From NCBI RefSeq assembly GCF_031886125.1, contig NZ_CP119391.1:248001-312000 (forward strand): a stretch of 64,000 nt of DNA. The letters run 5' to 3'. A program made the position numbers and the translations under genes. The notes under the pieces were generated by a model. That model ran no database searches. It was not told the origin of the DNA and saw only the letters and a list, made by a program, of their open reading frames with translations. This DNA comes from Halomonas piscis. GTDB lineage: Bacteria > Pseudomonadota > Gammaproteobacteria > Pseudomonadales > Halomonadaceae. Positions 1-8,836 of this stretch are shown here, piece after piece. The first letter of the stretch is position 1, and each line of letters begins with the position of its first letter.

Positions 1-336
1 GGGATTGAGATCAACCTGCTGCAAGGCCGAAGTGCCGGCGCTGACGAAGTGACCATGCGGATCGATGAAGCCGGGCAGCATCGTTTTTCCTTCAAGATCA
101 ATCCGCTTGGTGCTGTCGTCGGTCAGCGGTTTGATATCGGCCAGCCGGCCAACATGGGTAATGCGATCGCCTTCGACGGCCACCGCCTCGACGAACAGGT
201 TTTCCTCGTTCATGGTGACGATATTGCTGCCGTAGTAGAGCTTGTCGACTTGCGCATGGGCAGCGGCAGAAACAGCCAAAGCAAGAAGAGGTAAAGAAGC
301 AGTAGTTATTATTCTAGGAAGAAATGCCTTATACAT
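1..336 (-). CDS. Amidohydrolase family protein, 5' part only
   Basis: The minus-strand frame starts at ATG 336 and runs off the left edge after 112 codons. Residues 1-28 look like a signal peptide ending in AHA, so the enzyme is probably exported. Residues 31-64 fit the first beta-sheet module of amidohydrolases, and GFIDPHGHF at 89-97 supplies the HxH metal pair (H94, H96) typical of this superfamily. The arrangement resembles YtcJ-like periplasmic amidohydrolases. The substrate cannot be told from the fragment. The upstream DNA (337-727) is AT-rich, so this gene may sit beside acquired DNA. Confidence 0.75.
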   Translation of the reverse strand, partial: MYKAFLPRIITTASLPLLALAVSAAAHAQVDKLYYGSNIVTMNEENLFVEAVAVEGDRITHVGRLADIKPLTDDSTKRIDLEGKTMLPGFIDPHGHFVSAGTSALQQVDLNP

Positions 337-727
337 GCCTGACCCCGCTATATTCTCAAGCGAAAAGCCAAGCTCATGACTTTTAGCCTTAAGGGAAACG
401 TAGACTTGGCTTTTCAGAATTTTTTATCAGTATTTTACGTATCTGGCTTTTTCGAATTTCATTATGGCGGCAGCTGATATCCATATAGAACATAGGCATC
501 TTAACCAAACGCTGTCAAGCTGAGATCGGCGAAAACCACCTGAAGACCAAAACCGCCTAGGGGTGTATAAATCTATGATTTAAATAATAATTTAGCGTAA
601 AAGGCTGATGGGATTGGTAAGCTGGGGAAGGTTGCCGTTTCGTTGCATGACAACGTAGCGAAGGGGGAGCGTTGCCTTTTGATATTACGTGAGCCAATGG
701 CTGCCCAGCACCAAAACATAACACGGC
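337..727. other. AT-rich intergenic stretch with a dyad
   Basis: No gene is supported here. The base composition is clearly more AT-rich than the surrounding genes. An 11-bp perfect inverted repeat, GAAAAGCCAAG at 362-372 and CTTGGCTTTTC at 405-415, is followed by a T-rich run, so it could be a terminator-like hairpin or an operator in front of the amidohydrolase. The rest shows no recognisable promoter or RNA. Confidence 0.4.
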
Positions 728-866
728 TGTGGCCATCGGCGCAGACTGTCACGCAAGAAGAAAGGGTCGGTCAACCGAGACGAGGCGAAACTCAAGGTCG
801 CACGCATCCATGCCAAGATCGTCGGCCAGCGCCAGGACTTCGCGCACAAGGTGACTAAGCGGCTCA
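728..866 (+). pseudogene. TnpB (IS200/IS605 OrfB) remnant
   Basis: The frame through 752-754 reads RKKKGSVNRDEAKLKVARIH and then AKIVGQRQDFAHKVTKRL. This is the characteristic basic helical region of IS605-family TnpB, where a segment like RRKKGSKNREKARLKVARLH precedes HxKIxxQRxDFxHKL. Nothing before or after it continues the protein: there is no start codon, no RuvC motif and no zinc finger. It is therefore a short internal relic. TnpB proteins are RNA-guided nucleases related to IscB, which occurs intact at 15775-17142. Confidence 0.7.
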
Positions 867-966
867 TTGCCGGCAGCTATATTTCTCGGCGCGTGTTGCG
901 GGCTTCCCTTAGGGTGCTTATCATTAGCGGGTTTTCTCTCCTCTCCTGCCTCCCAAGGTTTGTGCC

Positions 967-2433
967 ATGCGACCCTCCAACGCCTCTGCCCCCCGGCCCC
1001 GCTCTCTTCGGGTCCGCCGGTGGTTTCTTGCTGTCTGCCTGCTGTGCTTCCCCCCTTTGGCCTTTGCCGAGGCCGGCCCGCTCGACCTGACGCTGTCCGC
1101 TGCCGGTATCGCTTCGGTAGTGATATTCCTGCTGGCCTACGCGCTGGTCATGGGCGAGGAAGTTTTGCACATGCGCAAGTCCAAGCCGGTGCTGGTGGCA
1201 GCGGGGCTAATCTGGACGCTGGTGGCGTGGATGTACATGCGCGCGGGGCTGCCGGACGTGGCCGAAACCGCATTCAAGGAAACCCTGCTGGAATACACCG
1301 AGCTTTTGCTGTTCCTCCTGGTGGCGATGACCTATATCAACGCCATGGAGGAGCGCCGGGTGTTCGACAAGCTGCGCGCCTGGCTGGTGTACAAGGGCTT
1401 CAGCTATTGCAGCCTGTTCTGGATCACCGGCATTCTGGCGTTCTGGATTTCCTCCATTGCCAACAACATGACCACCGCCATGCTGATGTGCGCGGTGGTA
1501 TTGAAGGTGGCCGAAGGCGATAACCGGTTTATCAGCCTGTGCTGCGTCAACGTGGTAGTAGCGGCCAACGCCGGCGGCGCGTTCAGCCCCTTTGGCGATA
1601 TCACCACGCTGATGGTGTGGCAGGCCGGGCAGATCCCTTTCGGTGGCTTCTTTGCTCTGCTGATTCCGGCCATCGTCAATTTCATGGTGCCGGCGCTGAT
1701 CATGAACTTCTTCATCGTCAACCAGAAACCCGAGTCGCTCACCGAAACCGTGTGGCTCAAGCGCGGCGCCCGGCGTATCGTGCTGCTGTTTCTGTTTACC
1801 GTGGCCATTTCGGTGCTGTGCCACTCGGTGCTTAACCTGCCGCCGGCCATGGGGATGATGTTCGGCCTGGGGCTTCTGCAGTTCTTCGGCTACTACCTGC
1901 GCCGCAGCCTGCCGCGCTCGCTGGAGCGCAAGCGCGAGCGCTACTCCCGCCGGGGCGACTGGCGAAAGCTGGAGCAGCTGGGAAGCGTAGTGCCGTTCGA
2001 TATCTTCAGCCGTATCGCCCGCTCGGAGTGGGATACCCTGCTGTTCTTCTACGGCGTGGTGATGTCGGTGGGCGGCCTGGGCTTTCTGGGCTATCTGAGC
2101 CTGCTGTCCGAGACGCTCTACGGCGGCGGCCATCCGGCGCTGGCCAACGTCATTCTGGGGATGATTTCCGCCGTGGTGGACAATATCCCGGTGATGTTTG
2201 CGGTGCTTTCCATGGCGCCGGGTATGTCCGAAGGCAACTGGCTGCTGATCACCCTGACTGCCGGCGTCGGCGGCAGCCTTCTGGCCATGGGCTCCGCCGC
2301 CGGCGTGGCGCTGATGGGCCAGGCCCGGGGCATCTATACCTTTGCCGTGCATCTGCGCTGGATGCCCGCCATCCTGCTCGGCTACGGCGCCAGCGTCGGC
2401 GCGCATCTGCTGGTCAACGCTTCGCTGTTTTAA
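967..2433 (+). CDS. nhaD: Na+/H+ antiporter NhaD
   Basis: This 488-residue membrane protein matches NhaD-type antiporters (IT superfamily) in length and composition. NhaD exchanges cytoplasmic Na+ (or Li+) for protons and is common in halophiles. It has a hydrophobic N-terminal segment (about 18-36) that may be a signal or first helix, then about a dozen hydrophobic segments. Conserved polar stretches inside membrane segments are visible: SSIANNMTTAML (about 159-170), AFSPFGDITTLM (about 202-213) and SAVVDNIPVMFA (about 399-410). AAGG sits 8 bases before the ATG. IS481 copy A lies 20 bases after the stop and does not touch the gene. Confidence 0.9.
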   Translation: MRPSNASAPRPRSLRVRRWFLAVCLLCFPPLAFAEAGPLDLTLSAAGIASVVIFLLAYALVMGEEVLHMRKSKPVLVAAGLIWTLVAWMYMRAGLPDVAETAFKETLLEYTELLLFLLVAMTYINAMEERRVFDKLRAWLVYKGFSYCSLFWITGILAFWISSIANNMTTAMLMCAVVLKVAEGDNRFISLCCVNVVVAANAGGAFSPFGDITTLMVWQAGQIPFGGFFALLIPAIVNFMVPALIMNFFIVNQKPESLTETVWLKRGARRIVLLFLFTVAISVLCHSVLNLPPAMGMMFGLGLLQFFGYYLRRSLPRSLERKRERYSRRGDWRKLEQLGSVVPFDIFSRIARSEWDTLLFFYGVVMSVGGLGFLGYLSLLSETLYGGGHPALANVILGMISAVVDNIPVMFAVLSMAPGMSEGNWLLITLTAGVGGSLLAMGSAAGVALMGQARGIYTFAVHLRWMPAILLGYGASVGAHLLVNASLF

Positions 2434-2448
2434 ACCTTTAAACCAGCG

Positions 2449-3399
2449 TTAGCTGTGTAAACTCACCAGGTTGTTCACGGAAAGCCCCAACCGGCTAACC
2501 GGAGGGTGATAGTTCAGGCTGGCATGTGGCCGGTGCCAGTTGTACTGGTGAAGCCAGGAGGAAAGGTGTTTGCCTCGCTCCTCCGAGCTCTCATAAGACT
2601 GGGCATAGGCCCACTCGCGCAGAGCGGTTTGAATGAACCGTTCTGCCTTGCCATTGGTGCGGGGCGTATAGGGGCGAGTGCGCTTGTGCTTCAGCCCTAC
2701 CCGCCGGCACAGGCGGTGAAACGCCCGGGACCGGTAGCAGGCGCCATTGTCGGTGAGCACCCGCGTGAAGCGAGTCCCCAAGTCTCGATAATATCGTATG
2801 GCCTCCAATAGCGCATAACAGGCGCTCCAGCCGGTTTCATCAGGGTAGCGGGTGCCGAAGGCCACCCGTGAGTGATCGTCGATGGCGATGTGGACATACT
2901 CCCACCCTGCGCCACGCGTGGTCTGTTGGCGATCGCCGGTGACCCGATGCCCCGGGCGCGCGAAGCAGCCGAGCTTCTTGATATCCAGATGCAGGAGATC
3001 CCCGGGTGCGTCGTGCTCATAGCGATTGCTGGGCCTTGGCGGTGTCAGAGCCGCCAAGCGATTCAGCCCCTTGCGCTTGAGAATGCGCGCTACCGTGCTC
3101 TGGCCAACCCCCAGCGCCTGGGCAATCTGGCAATAGGTCTGGCGTCGCTGACGACGCTCGACGATCTGCTCCACCGTCGTTGCGTCGGTCGCCAAGGGAC
3201 TTCGGGCAGGGCGTGACCGACGGTCCTGGAGACCCTCGAGTCCCTCCTCACGGAAACGACGCACCCATTTGTAGACCGTTCTCACACTGACGCCTTGGGC
3301 TTGCGCGACCTCTCTGGGCCGCAACCCTTCATCGATGACGCGAGCGACCAGCAGGGCTCGACCGTGCGGAGTGAGTCGGGCATTCTTATGGGTGTTCAT
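2449..3399 (-). CDS. IS481-family transposase, copy A
   Basis: The protein has 316 residues from the ATG at 3399, which is preceded by AGGAGG; an open upstream extension to 3465 lacks such a site. An N-terminal helix-turn-helix (GVSVRTVYKWVRRFREEG) and a second one (GVGQSTVARILKRKG) precede a DDE integrase core with LHLDIKKLG, VLTDNGACYRS and TPRTNGKAERFIQ. The stop codon TAA at 2449-2451 lies outside the element, in the target duplication. It differs from copy B (52701-53651) at only a few positions, so the two copies are recent. Confidence 0.9.
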   Translation of the reverse strand: MNTHKNARLTPHGRALLVARVIDEGLRPREVAQAQGVSVRTVYKWVRRFREEGLEGLQDRRSRPARSPLATDATTVEQIVERRQRRQTYCQIAQALGVGQSTVARILKRKGLNRLAALTPPRPSNRYEHDAPGDLLHLDIKKLGCFARPGHRVTGDRQQTTRGAGWEYVHIAIDDHSRVAFGTRYPDETGWSACYALLEAIRYYRDLGTRFTRVLTDNGACYRSRAFHRLCRRVGLKHKRTRPYTPRTNGKAERFIQTALREWAYAQSYESSEERGKHLSSWLHQYNWHRPHASLNYHPPVSRLGLSVNNLVSLHS

Positions 3400-3482
3400 C
3401 CGGGCCTCCTGGAGAGATTGGTTGGTTTGCATCTCCAGTCTTCCGGGTTGGCTCCGGATGAACAACCTACCGAGAGATCACA
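2454..3482 (-). mobile_element. IS481-family insertion sequence, copy A (1029 bp)
   Basis: The ends form an imperfect inverted repeat of about 24 bp: TGTGTAAACTCACCAGGTTG at the left end and, on the opposite strand, TGTGATCTCTCGGTAGGTTG at the right end. The element is flanked by an exact 6-bp duplication GTTAGC at 2448-2453 and 3483-3488, which fits the NCTAGN-like target of this family. Length equals copy B at 52618-53646. The matched duplication shows a simple insertion. Confidence 0.92.
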
Positions 3483-3492
3483 GTTAGCGGCC

Positions 3493-3954
3493 CTAGCGAA
3501 TCGCTTCCCGGCCGCCGTGGCCGCTGGCATGCAGGCACTGGTCGTGATCGCTGAGTACCTCGACGATGCGGCACTCCTCCACCCGGCCGCCGGCGCACTG
3601 TGCCACCATTCTTTTCAGCTCGTCGCGCAGGGCGCTCAGCCGTTCGATCCGCGATTCGACCTCGTCGAGGTGCCGTTTGGCAATGGCGTCGGCGTGATCG
3701 CAGGGCATGTTCGGGTGATCGGCCATGTCCAAAAGCTCGCGCACGGCCTCCACGGAAAAGCCGAAATCCCGCGAATGGCGGATAAACGTCAGCCGGCGCA
3801 GGGTGGCCTCGTCGTAGCGGCGCTGATTGCCGGCGTTGCGCGCGGGCTGGGGCAGCAGGCCGATTTCCTCGTAGTAGCGCACGGTCTGCACCTGGCAGCC
3901 GGCCCGGCTTGCCAGAGTGCCAATGCCGAACGTCTGCGTATCCTGTCTCTGCAT
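3493..3954 (-). CDS. MerR-family metal-responsive regulator
   Basis: This 153-residue protein starts with FGIGTLASRAGCQVQTVRYY, the MerR winged-helix recognition domain, followed by a dimerisation helix and a C-terminal Cys/His tail (MPCDHAD, QCAGG, EECR, DQCLHASGH) resembling CadR/PbrR-type sensors. ATG 3954 is chosen because GGGAGG lies 8 bases upstream; the frame is open from a GTG at 3993, but that start would overlap the divergent promoter region. It is divergent from the P-type ATPase at 4077 and should activate it through the 19-bp-spaced promoter at 3999-4029. The metal (Cd, Pb, Zn) cannot be settled from sequence alone. Confidence 0.88.
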   Translation of the reverse strand: MQRQDTQTFGIGTLASRAGCQVQTVRYYEEIGLLPQPARNAGNQRRYDEATLRRLTFIRHSRDFGFSVEAVRELLDMADHPNMPCDHADAIAKRHLDEVESRIERLSALRDELKRMVAQCAGGRVEECRIVEVLSDHDQCLHASGHGGREAIR

Positions 3955-3998
3955 TGCTGCCTCCCGGCTCGTGTCTTCCTCGGATTTTGCCACGAGTA

Positions 3999-4029
3999 TT
4001 GAACCTACAGTGGCTTTAGGTCATATATT
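3999..4029 (+). promoter_or_regulatory. MerR-type promoter/operator of the P-type ATPase
   Basis: A -35 element TTGAAC (3999-4004) and a -10 element TATATT (4024-4029) are separated by 19 bp, the overlong spacer typical of MerR-activated promoters. Between them lies the dyad ACCTA (4003-4007) and TAGGT (4017-4021), with central CAGTGGCTT, very close to known CadR/PbrR operators (ACCCTATAGTGGCTACAGGGT-like, from memory). Confidence 0.8.
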
Positions 4030-4076
4030 GAGCGTAGATACCCGGAATGCAAGGCCAGACGGCCGGGAGAATGTGA

Positions 4077-6245
4077 ATGACGCTATCCGCTAGCGAAAAT
4101 CTGAACCCCCGCAGCGCTGAAGGCGGGAAGGCACCGCGCGAGCGCTTTCGCGTCAGCGGCATGGACTGCGGCGGCTGCGAGCGCAAGGCGGTGGCAGCCG
4201 CGACTCGCGTCAAGGGCGTGACGGATGCCGAGGCCAACGCCGCAGCGGGCACGCTGGATGTGTTTTTTGAAGGGAAGACGCCACCCGATGAGGCAGCCAT
4301 CGATCAGGCAATGCGCGGGCTGGGCTACGAGGTCATTCACGACGAACGGGCGTCGTCTGCGGCCGGCGCTACGCCTGAATCCGCCTGGTGGCAAACCGCC
4401 AAGGGCAAGCTGGTACTGGTCAGCGGCGCGCTGCTGGCGACGGCGGCCGTGCTCCATCTGTTCTGGCCCGTGCTTGGCGACTGGCCCTTCGTGGCCGCGA
4501 CCCTGGTCGGGCTTTACCCCATTGCCAGGTCGGCGTGGCAGGCGCTTCGCGTGGGCGAAGTGTTCACCATCGAATCGCTGATGACCATTGCCGCCGCCGG
4601 GGCGCTGATCATCGGCGCGGCGGCGGAATCCGCCGTGGTGGTGGTGCTGTTTGCCGTTGGCGAGCTGCTGGAAGGCGTGGCCTCGACCCGGGCGCGGCGG
4701 AGTATTGCCGCGCTTTCCGACCTGGCGCCGGCGACCGCCCGGCGGCTTGACGGCGAGGAGGTCACGGAAGTCGCCGCGGAAACGCTGGCCCCGGGGCAGC
4801 GCGTGCTGGTCCGCCCGGGGGATCGAATGCCCTGCGATGGCCGTATTGCCGAGGGCGGCTCTTACCTCGACGAGTCGCCGGTCAACGGCGAGGCCGAGCC
4901 GCGCTACAAGAGCGCAGGCGAGGAGGTGTTTGCCGGTACCATCAACCGCGACGGAGCGCTGACCGTGGAAGTCACCCGCCGCTCCGAGGACAACACCATT
5001 GCGCGCATTATCCGCCTGGTGGAAGAGGCCCAGGCGGCCAAGGCGCCGGTGGCGCGTTTCATCGACCGTTTTGCCCGCTGGTACATGCCCGCGGTGATAG
5101 CGCTGGCGCTGGCGCTTGCCGTGCTGCCGCCGCTGGTAGCGAGCATGGCGTGGTCGGAATCGGTCTACCGGGCGCTGGCGCTATTGCTGATTGCCTGCCC
5201 CTGCGCGCTGGTAATCTCCACGCCCGCTGCCATTGCCGCGGGGCTTTCCAGCGGGGCCCGGCACGGGCTTCTGATCAAGGGCGGCGCGGTGCTCGAAAGC
5301 CTGGGCAAGCTCAAGGTGATCGCGCTGGATAAAACCGGCACGCTCACCGCCGGCGCCCCGGAAGTCACCGACATCGACGCCTGGCAGGGTACCGCCGAGG
5401 ACGACGTGCTGGCCTTCGCCGCGGCGCTTGAGCGCGAGTCCGGCCACCCCATCGCCGCCGCCATTGTCAGCCAGGCCAAAGCGCGGAGCCTTGCGCTGCC
5501 GGCGGTAGAAGGCGGCCGGGCGCTGGCCGGCGCCGGCGTCAGCGGGCGCATTGGCGGCGAGGAGGTGATCCTTGCCAGCCCCGGCTACGCGGCGAGTATC
5601 GCCTCGCTCAGCGACGCCGACGAGGCGCATATCCAGGCGCTGGAGGAAGACGGCAAGACCGTCACCGTGCTGGTGAAAGCGGGCGTGGTCGTAGGCGCTA
5701 TCGCCCTGCGCGACGAGCCCCGGGAAGATGCCCGAGAAGGGCTTGCCGCGCTCTCCAGGCTGGGCGTGCGCCCGGTGATGCTCAGCGGCGACAACCCCAG
5801 AAGCGCGGCGGCGATCGGCAAGCTGCTGGGCATCGAAGCCCACGGCGGGCTGATGCCCGAAGACAAGGCGGCGCGAGTGGCCGAGTGGGGATCGGCGGGC
5901 GAAGGCCCGGTGGGCAAGGTCGGCGACGGCATCAACGACGCGCCGGCGCTGGCGGCGGCAGACGTAGGGGTTGCCATGGGCGGCGGTACGGACGTGGCCC
6001 TGGAAACTGCCGACGCTGCGCTGCTCAGGGACCGCGTGGCGGGCATCGCCGAGCTGATTCGGCTATCCCGGGCCACGCTTGCCAACGTCAAGACCAATAT
6101 TGCCCTGGCGCTGGGGCTCAAGGCGATTTTTCTGGTGACCACGGCGCTGGGCATCACCGGACTGTGGATCGCGGTGATGGCCGACACCGGGGCCACCGTG
6201 CTGGTGACCATCAACGCCATGCGCCTGCTGCGCCACCGCTTTTAA
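4077..6245 (+). CDS. Heavy-metal P1B-type ATPase (Cd/Pb/Zn exporter type)
   Basis: The 722-residue ATPase should pump toxic divalent cations out of the cytoplasm. An N-terminal HMA domain carries GMDCGGC (28-34, C31 and C34). Membrane motif CPC is at 374-376, the phosphorylated Asp is D418 in DKTGTLT, and the hinge GDGINDAP and ALAAADVGVAMGGG follow. This combination is the ZntA/CadA group. The gene is divergent from the MerR regulator and ends 13 bp from the convergent mntR stop. All catalytic motifs are intact. Confidence 0.9.
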   Translation: MTLSASENLNPRSAEGGKAPRERFRVSGMDCGGCERKAVAAATRVKGVTDAEANAAAGTLDVFFEGKTPPDEAAIDQAMRGLGYEVIHDERASSAAGATPESAWWQTAKGKLVLVSGALLATAAVLHLFWPVLGDWPFVAATLVGLYPIARSAWQALRVGEVFTIESLMTIAAAGALIIGAAAESAVVVVLFAVGELLEGVASTRARRSIAALSDLAPATARRLDGEEVTEVAAETLAPGQRVLVRPGDRMPCDGRIAEGGSYLDESPVNGEAEPRYKSAGEEVFAGTINRDGALTVEVTRRSEDNTIARIIRLVEEAQAAKAPVARFIDRFARWYMPAVIALALALAVLPPLVASMAWSESVYRALALLLIACPCALVISTPAAIAAGLSSGARHGLLIKGGAVLESLGKLKVIALDKTGTLTAGAPEVTDIDAWQGTAEDDVLAFAAALERESGHPIAAAIVSQAKARSLALPAVEGGRALAGAGVSGRIGGEEVILASPGYAASIASLSDADEAHIQALEEDGKTVTVLVKAGVVVGAIALRDEPREDAREGLAALSRLGVRPVMLSGDNPRSAAAIGKLLGIEAHGGLMPEDKAARVAEWGSAGEGPVGKVGDGINDAPALAAADVGVAMGGGTDVALETADAALLRDRVAGIAELIRLSRATLANVKTNIALALGLKAIFLVTTALGITGLWIAVMADTGATVLVTINAMRLLRHRF

Positions 6246-6258
6246 CGGAGATTCGTTT

Positions 6259-6747
6259 CTAGCTTCCGCCTTGCCGGGCGGCTTCGGCGATATAGCGCTG
6301 CATGACGTCGAGGGTCTCGTCGCTGACGTGGTGTTCCATGCCCTCGGCGTCAATGCGCGCTGCGTCGTCGCTGACCCCCAGCGCACGCAGGAAATGCAGC
6401 ACGATATCGTGGCGTTCTCGGGACTGGGACGCCATGGCCTTGCCCGCCCGGGTGAGAAACAGCGAGCGATACGGGCGGCTGGTGACCAGCTCCAGCTCGT
6501 TGAGTCGGCGGATCATCTTCGACACCGTTGCCTGGCTGACGCCCATGCGCGCGGCGATATCCGCCGCCCGGGCTTCTCCGCGATGGGTCAGCAGGTCGCC
6601 AATCAGCTCGACGTAGTCTTCAATCAGTTCGGTTTCATGGGCCTGGCGCACGGTGGCGTACTGGCGGGCATGCTGCTCGACCGGCGGCAGCGCGTCCACG
6701 CTTGCGCTGTGGGCAAACGCCCCCTGGGGCTTGACATCATGACTCAT
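6259..6747 (-). CDS. mntR: Manganese-dependent transcriptional regulator MntR
   Basis: This 162-residue protein has the DtxR/MntR layout: an N-terminal extension of about 35 residues, a winged helix (LLTHRGEARAADIAARMGVS then QATVSKMIRRLNE) and a metal-binding dimerisation domain with RHDIVLHFLRALGV and EGMEHHVSDETL, where His and Glu residues match MntR ligands. Length is close to E. coli MntR (155). It is divergent from the metal ABC operon at 6996 across a region with an MntR-like box, so it probably represses that operon when Mn2+ is plentiful. Confidence 0.88.
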   Translation of the reverse strand: MSHDVKPQGAFAHSASVDALPPVEQHARQYATVRQAHETELIEDYVELIGDLLTHRGEARAADIAARMGVSQATVSKMIRRLNELELVTSRPYRSLFLTRAGKAMASQSRERHDIVLHFLRALGVSDDAARIDAEGMEHHVSDETLDVMQRYIAEAARQGGS

Positions 6748-6906
6748 GAAAACAGCAGCGTCTCGATAGGAAAAGTGGGTGTGAACGGCACAGGGCCAAC
6801 TCCATGGTAGCCCATTTTGCCCCGAAGCCGTAAGCCGGCCTCAAACGGCGCGGTTCGAATTGCACGAAAGGGCAAGCATTTCTTGTGTTTGGTGGGCTAT
6901 CTCTCT

Positions 6907-6928
6907 AAACTTAGCCAAGGCTTACTTT
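6907..6928. promoter_or_regulatory. MntR-box-like operator
   Basis: The 22-bp site consists of AAACTTAGCC at 6907-6916 followed by AAGGCTTACTTT at 6917-6928. It is an imperfect dyad closely resembling the E. coli MntR box (AAACATAGC, two bases, GGCTATGTTT, recalled from the literature). It lies between mntR and the transporter, 67 bp before the SBP start codon. Confidence 0.7.
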
Positions 6929-6995
6929 ATGGCTTTATGCTAAATTTTGGCCAACTATATATTCGTCCGCTGAATACCTGGCTCAGGAGACCTCG

Positions 6996-7973
6996 ATGAA
7001 CACCCGCTATGCCGCTTCGCTGCTGGCAATGGCGCTGGCCGCCCCGCTGGCCCACGCCGAACCCGAACAGCCACCGCTCAACGTGGTGACCACCATCGGC
7101 ATGATCGCCGACGTCGCCAGCGAGGTCGGCGGCGAATGCGTGGCAGCGGAGCCCATGATGGGGCCGGGGGTCGATCCGCACCTTTACCAGGCCAGCGCCA
7201 GCGACGTGCAGACCCTGCGTAACGCCGACCAGATTCTCTATGCGGGCTATTCGCTGGAAGGCCAGCTGGGCGAGGTGCTGGAAAACTTCTCGCGCCAGAA
7301 AACCACCGTGGCCGTATCGCCGGAGTCCATCGATCTGTCCCGGCTGCTCACCGCCGACGACGTTTACGGCATCGATCCCCACGTATGGATGGACGTCTCG
7401 CTCTGGGCCCAGACCGTGGATACCATCAGCAAAACCTTTATCGAGGCCCGCCCCGAGTGCGAGGACCGCATCCAGGACAATGCCGATGCCTACAGCAAAA
7501 AGCTGGCGGCCCTGCACGAGTGGATTGAAGAGAGTGCTGCAACGGTCCCCGAACAGCAGCGCATTCTGGTCACCGCTCACGACGCTTTCAACTACTTCGG
7601 CCGCGCCTACGGCATCGAGGTAGAAGGCATTCAGGGCATCAGCACCGATGCCGAGACCGGCATCGCCGATATTCGCCGCATTACCGATCTTGTCATCGAG
7701 CGTGAAATCCCCGCTATCTTTATTGAAAGCACCATCAATCCGCGCCCTGTCCAGGCGGTGATCGACTCGGCAGAGAAGCGCGGCCACGAGGTGGAGATCG
7801 GCGGCCAGCTGTATTCCGATGCGCTGGGTGAGAAGGGCACAGCCGACGGCACCTATATTGGCATGCTCTATACCAACACCAAGACCATCGTGGAGGCGCT
7901 CGGCGGCGAGGTGGCCCCGCTGCCGGAAACCCTGGCGCCCTGGGCCGAGCGCTGGGAGCTCGACGAAGCGTAA
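6996..7973 (+). CDS. Mn/Zn/Fe ABC transporter substrate-binding protein (TroA type)
   Basis: The 325-residue periplasmic metal-binding lipoprotein-like/secreted SBP has a signal peptide (1-21, ending AHA). Cluster A-I metal ligands are visible as H62 (DPHLY), H129 (DPHVW), H195 (HDAF) and D275 (YSDALG), the same His3-Asp set as TroA. It lacks a ZnuA-type His-rich loop, which favours manganese or iron over zinc. It is first in a four-gene operon with ATPase and two permeases, probably under MntR. Confidence 0.9.
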   Translation: MNTRYAASLLAMALAAPLAHAEPEQPPLNVVTTIGMIADVASEVGGECVAAEPMMGPGVDPHLYQASASDVQTLRNADQILYAGYSLEGQLGEVLENFSRQKTTVAVSPESIDLSRLLTADDVYGIDPHVWMDVSLWAQTVDTISKTFIEARPECEDRIQDNADAYSKKLAALHEWIEESAATVPEQQRILVTAHDAFNYFGRAYGIEVEGIQGISTDAETGIADIRRITDLVIEREIPAIFIESTINPRPVQAVIDSAEKRGHEVEIGGQLYSDALGEKGTADGTYIGMLYTNTKTIVEALGGEVAPLPETLAPWAERWELDEA

Positions 7974-7999
7974 GCGAACAGAACAAGAGGGGTATCACC

Positions 8000-8833
8000 A
8001 TGGATTCCGCCGTCAAGGTCAAGCATTTGACCGTGAGCTATCACAGCAAGCCGGTGCTCTGGGACGTCAATCTCGACGTTCCCGCCGGCGTCATGGCCGG
8101 CATCGTCGGGCCCAACGGGGCGGGCAAGAGCACCTTTATCAAAAGCCTTCTGGGGCTGGTGCCGCCGCTTTCCGGCAGCGTGAGCTTTCACGGCCGCTCG
8201 TACAGGGCCCAGCGCAAGCGCATCGGCTATGTGCCCCAGCGCTCGAGCGTGGACTGGGATTTCCCCACCACCGTGCTCGACGTGGTGATGATGGGGCTTT
8301 ACGGCCGCCTGGGCTGGATCAAGCGGCCCGGCCGTCGCGAGCGCCAGGAAGCCTTTGACGCCCTGGACATGGTGGCCATGAAGGACTTTGCCGACCGCCA
8401 GATCAGCCAGCTGTCCGGCGGCCAGCAGCAGCGGGTGTTTCTTGCCCGGGCGCTGGTGCAGCAGGCGGATATCTACTTCCTCGACGAGCCCATGGCCGGG
8501 GTGGACGCCACTACCGAGCGGGCCATCATCGATATCCTGCGCCGCCTGCGCGACGCCGGCAAGACGCTGATCGTGGTGCACCACGATCTGCAGACGGTGA
8601 CCCGCTACTTCGACTGGCTGCTGATACTCAACGTCCAGGTGGTGGCCTCGGGCCCGGCGAACGACGTCTTTACCGGCGAGAACCTGAAACGTGCCTACGG
8701 CGGCCAGATTGCGCTGCTGAATGACAGCCATCAGTTTGTCGGCGGCGTGGCCGACACAGAGGCTGAGCCGACGGCTGACGGCCCTGCGGCAACCCAGGCA
8801 CCGTCCTTCACGGCGATGGAGCGCGCGAAATAA
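8000..8833 (+). CDS. Metal ABC transporter ATP-binding protein
   Basis: The 277-residue ATPase shows Walker A GPNGAGKST (37-45), the Q-loop region VPQ (78-80), signature LSGGQQQR (138-145), Walker B IYFLDEP (158-164) and the switch His in VVHHD. It energises the permeases encoded immediately downstream. The last about 30 residues are a low-complexity Ala/Pro/Thr tail not needed for catalysis. It lies 26 bp after the SBP gene, preceded by AGAGGGG. Confidence 0.92.
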   Translation: MDSAVKVKHLTVSYHSKPVLWDVNLDVPAGVMAGIVGPNGAGKSTFIKSLLGLVPPLSGSVSFHGRSYRAQRKRIGYVPQRSSVDWDFPTTVLDVVMMGLYGRLGWIKRPGRRERQEAFDALDMVAMKDFADRQISQLSGGQQQRVFLARALVQQADIYFLDEPMAGVDATTERAIIDILRRLRDAGKTLIVVHHDLQTVTRYFDWLLILNVQVVASGPANDVFTGENLKRAYGGQIALLNDSHQFVGGVADTEAEPTADGPAATQAPSFTAMERAK

Positions 8834-8836
8834 CTC

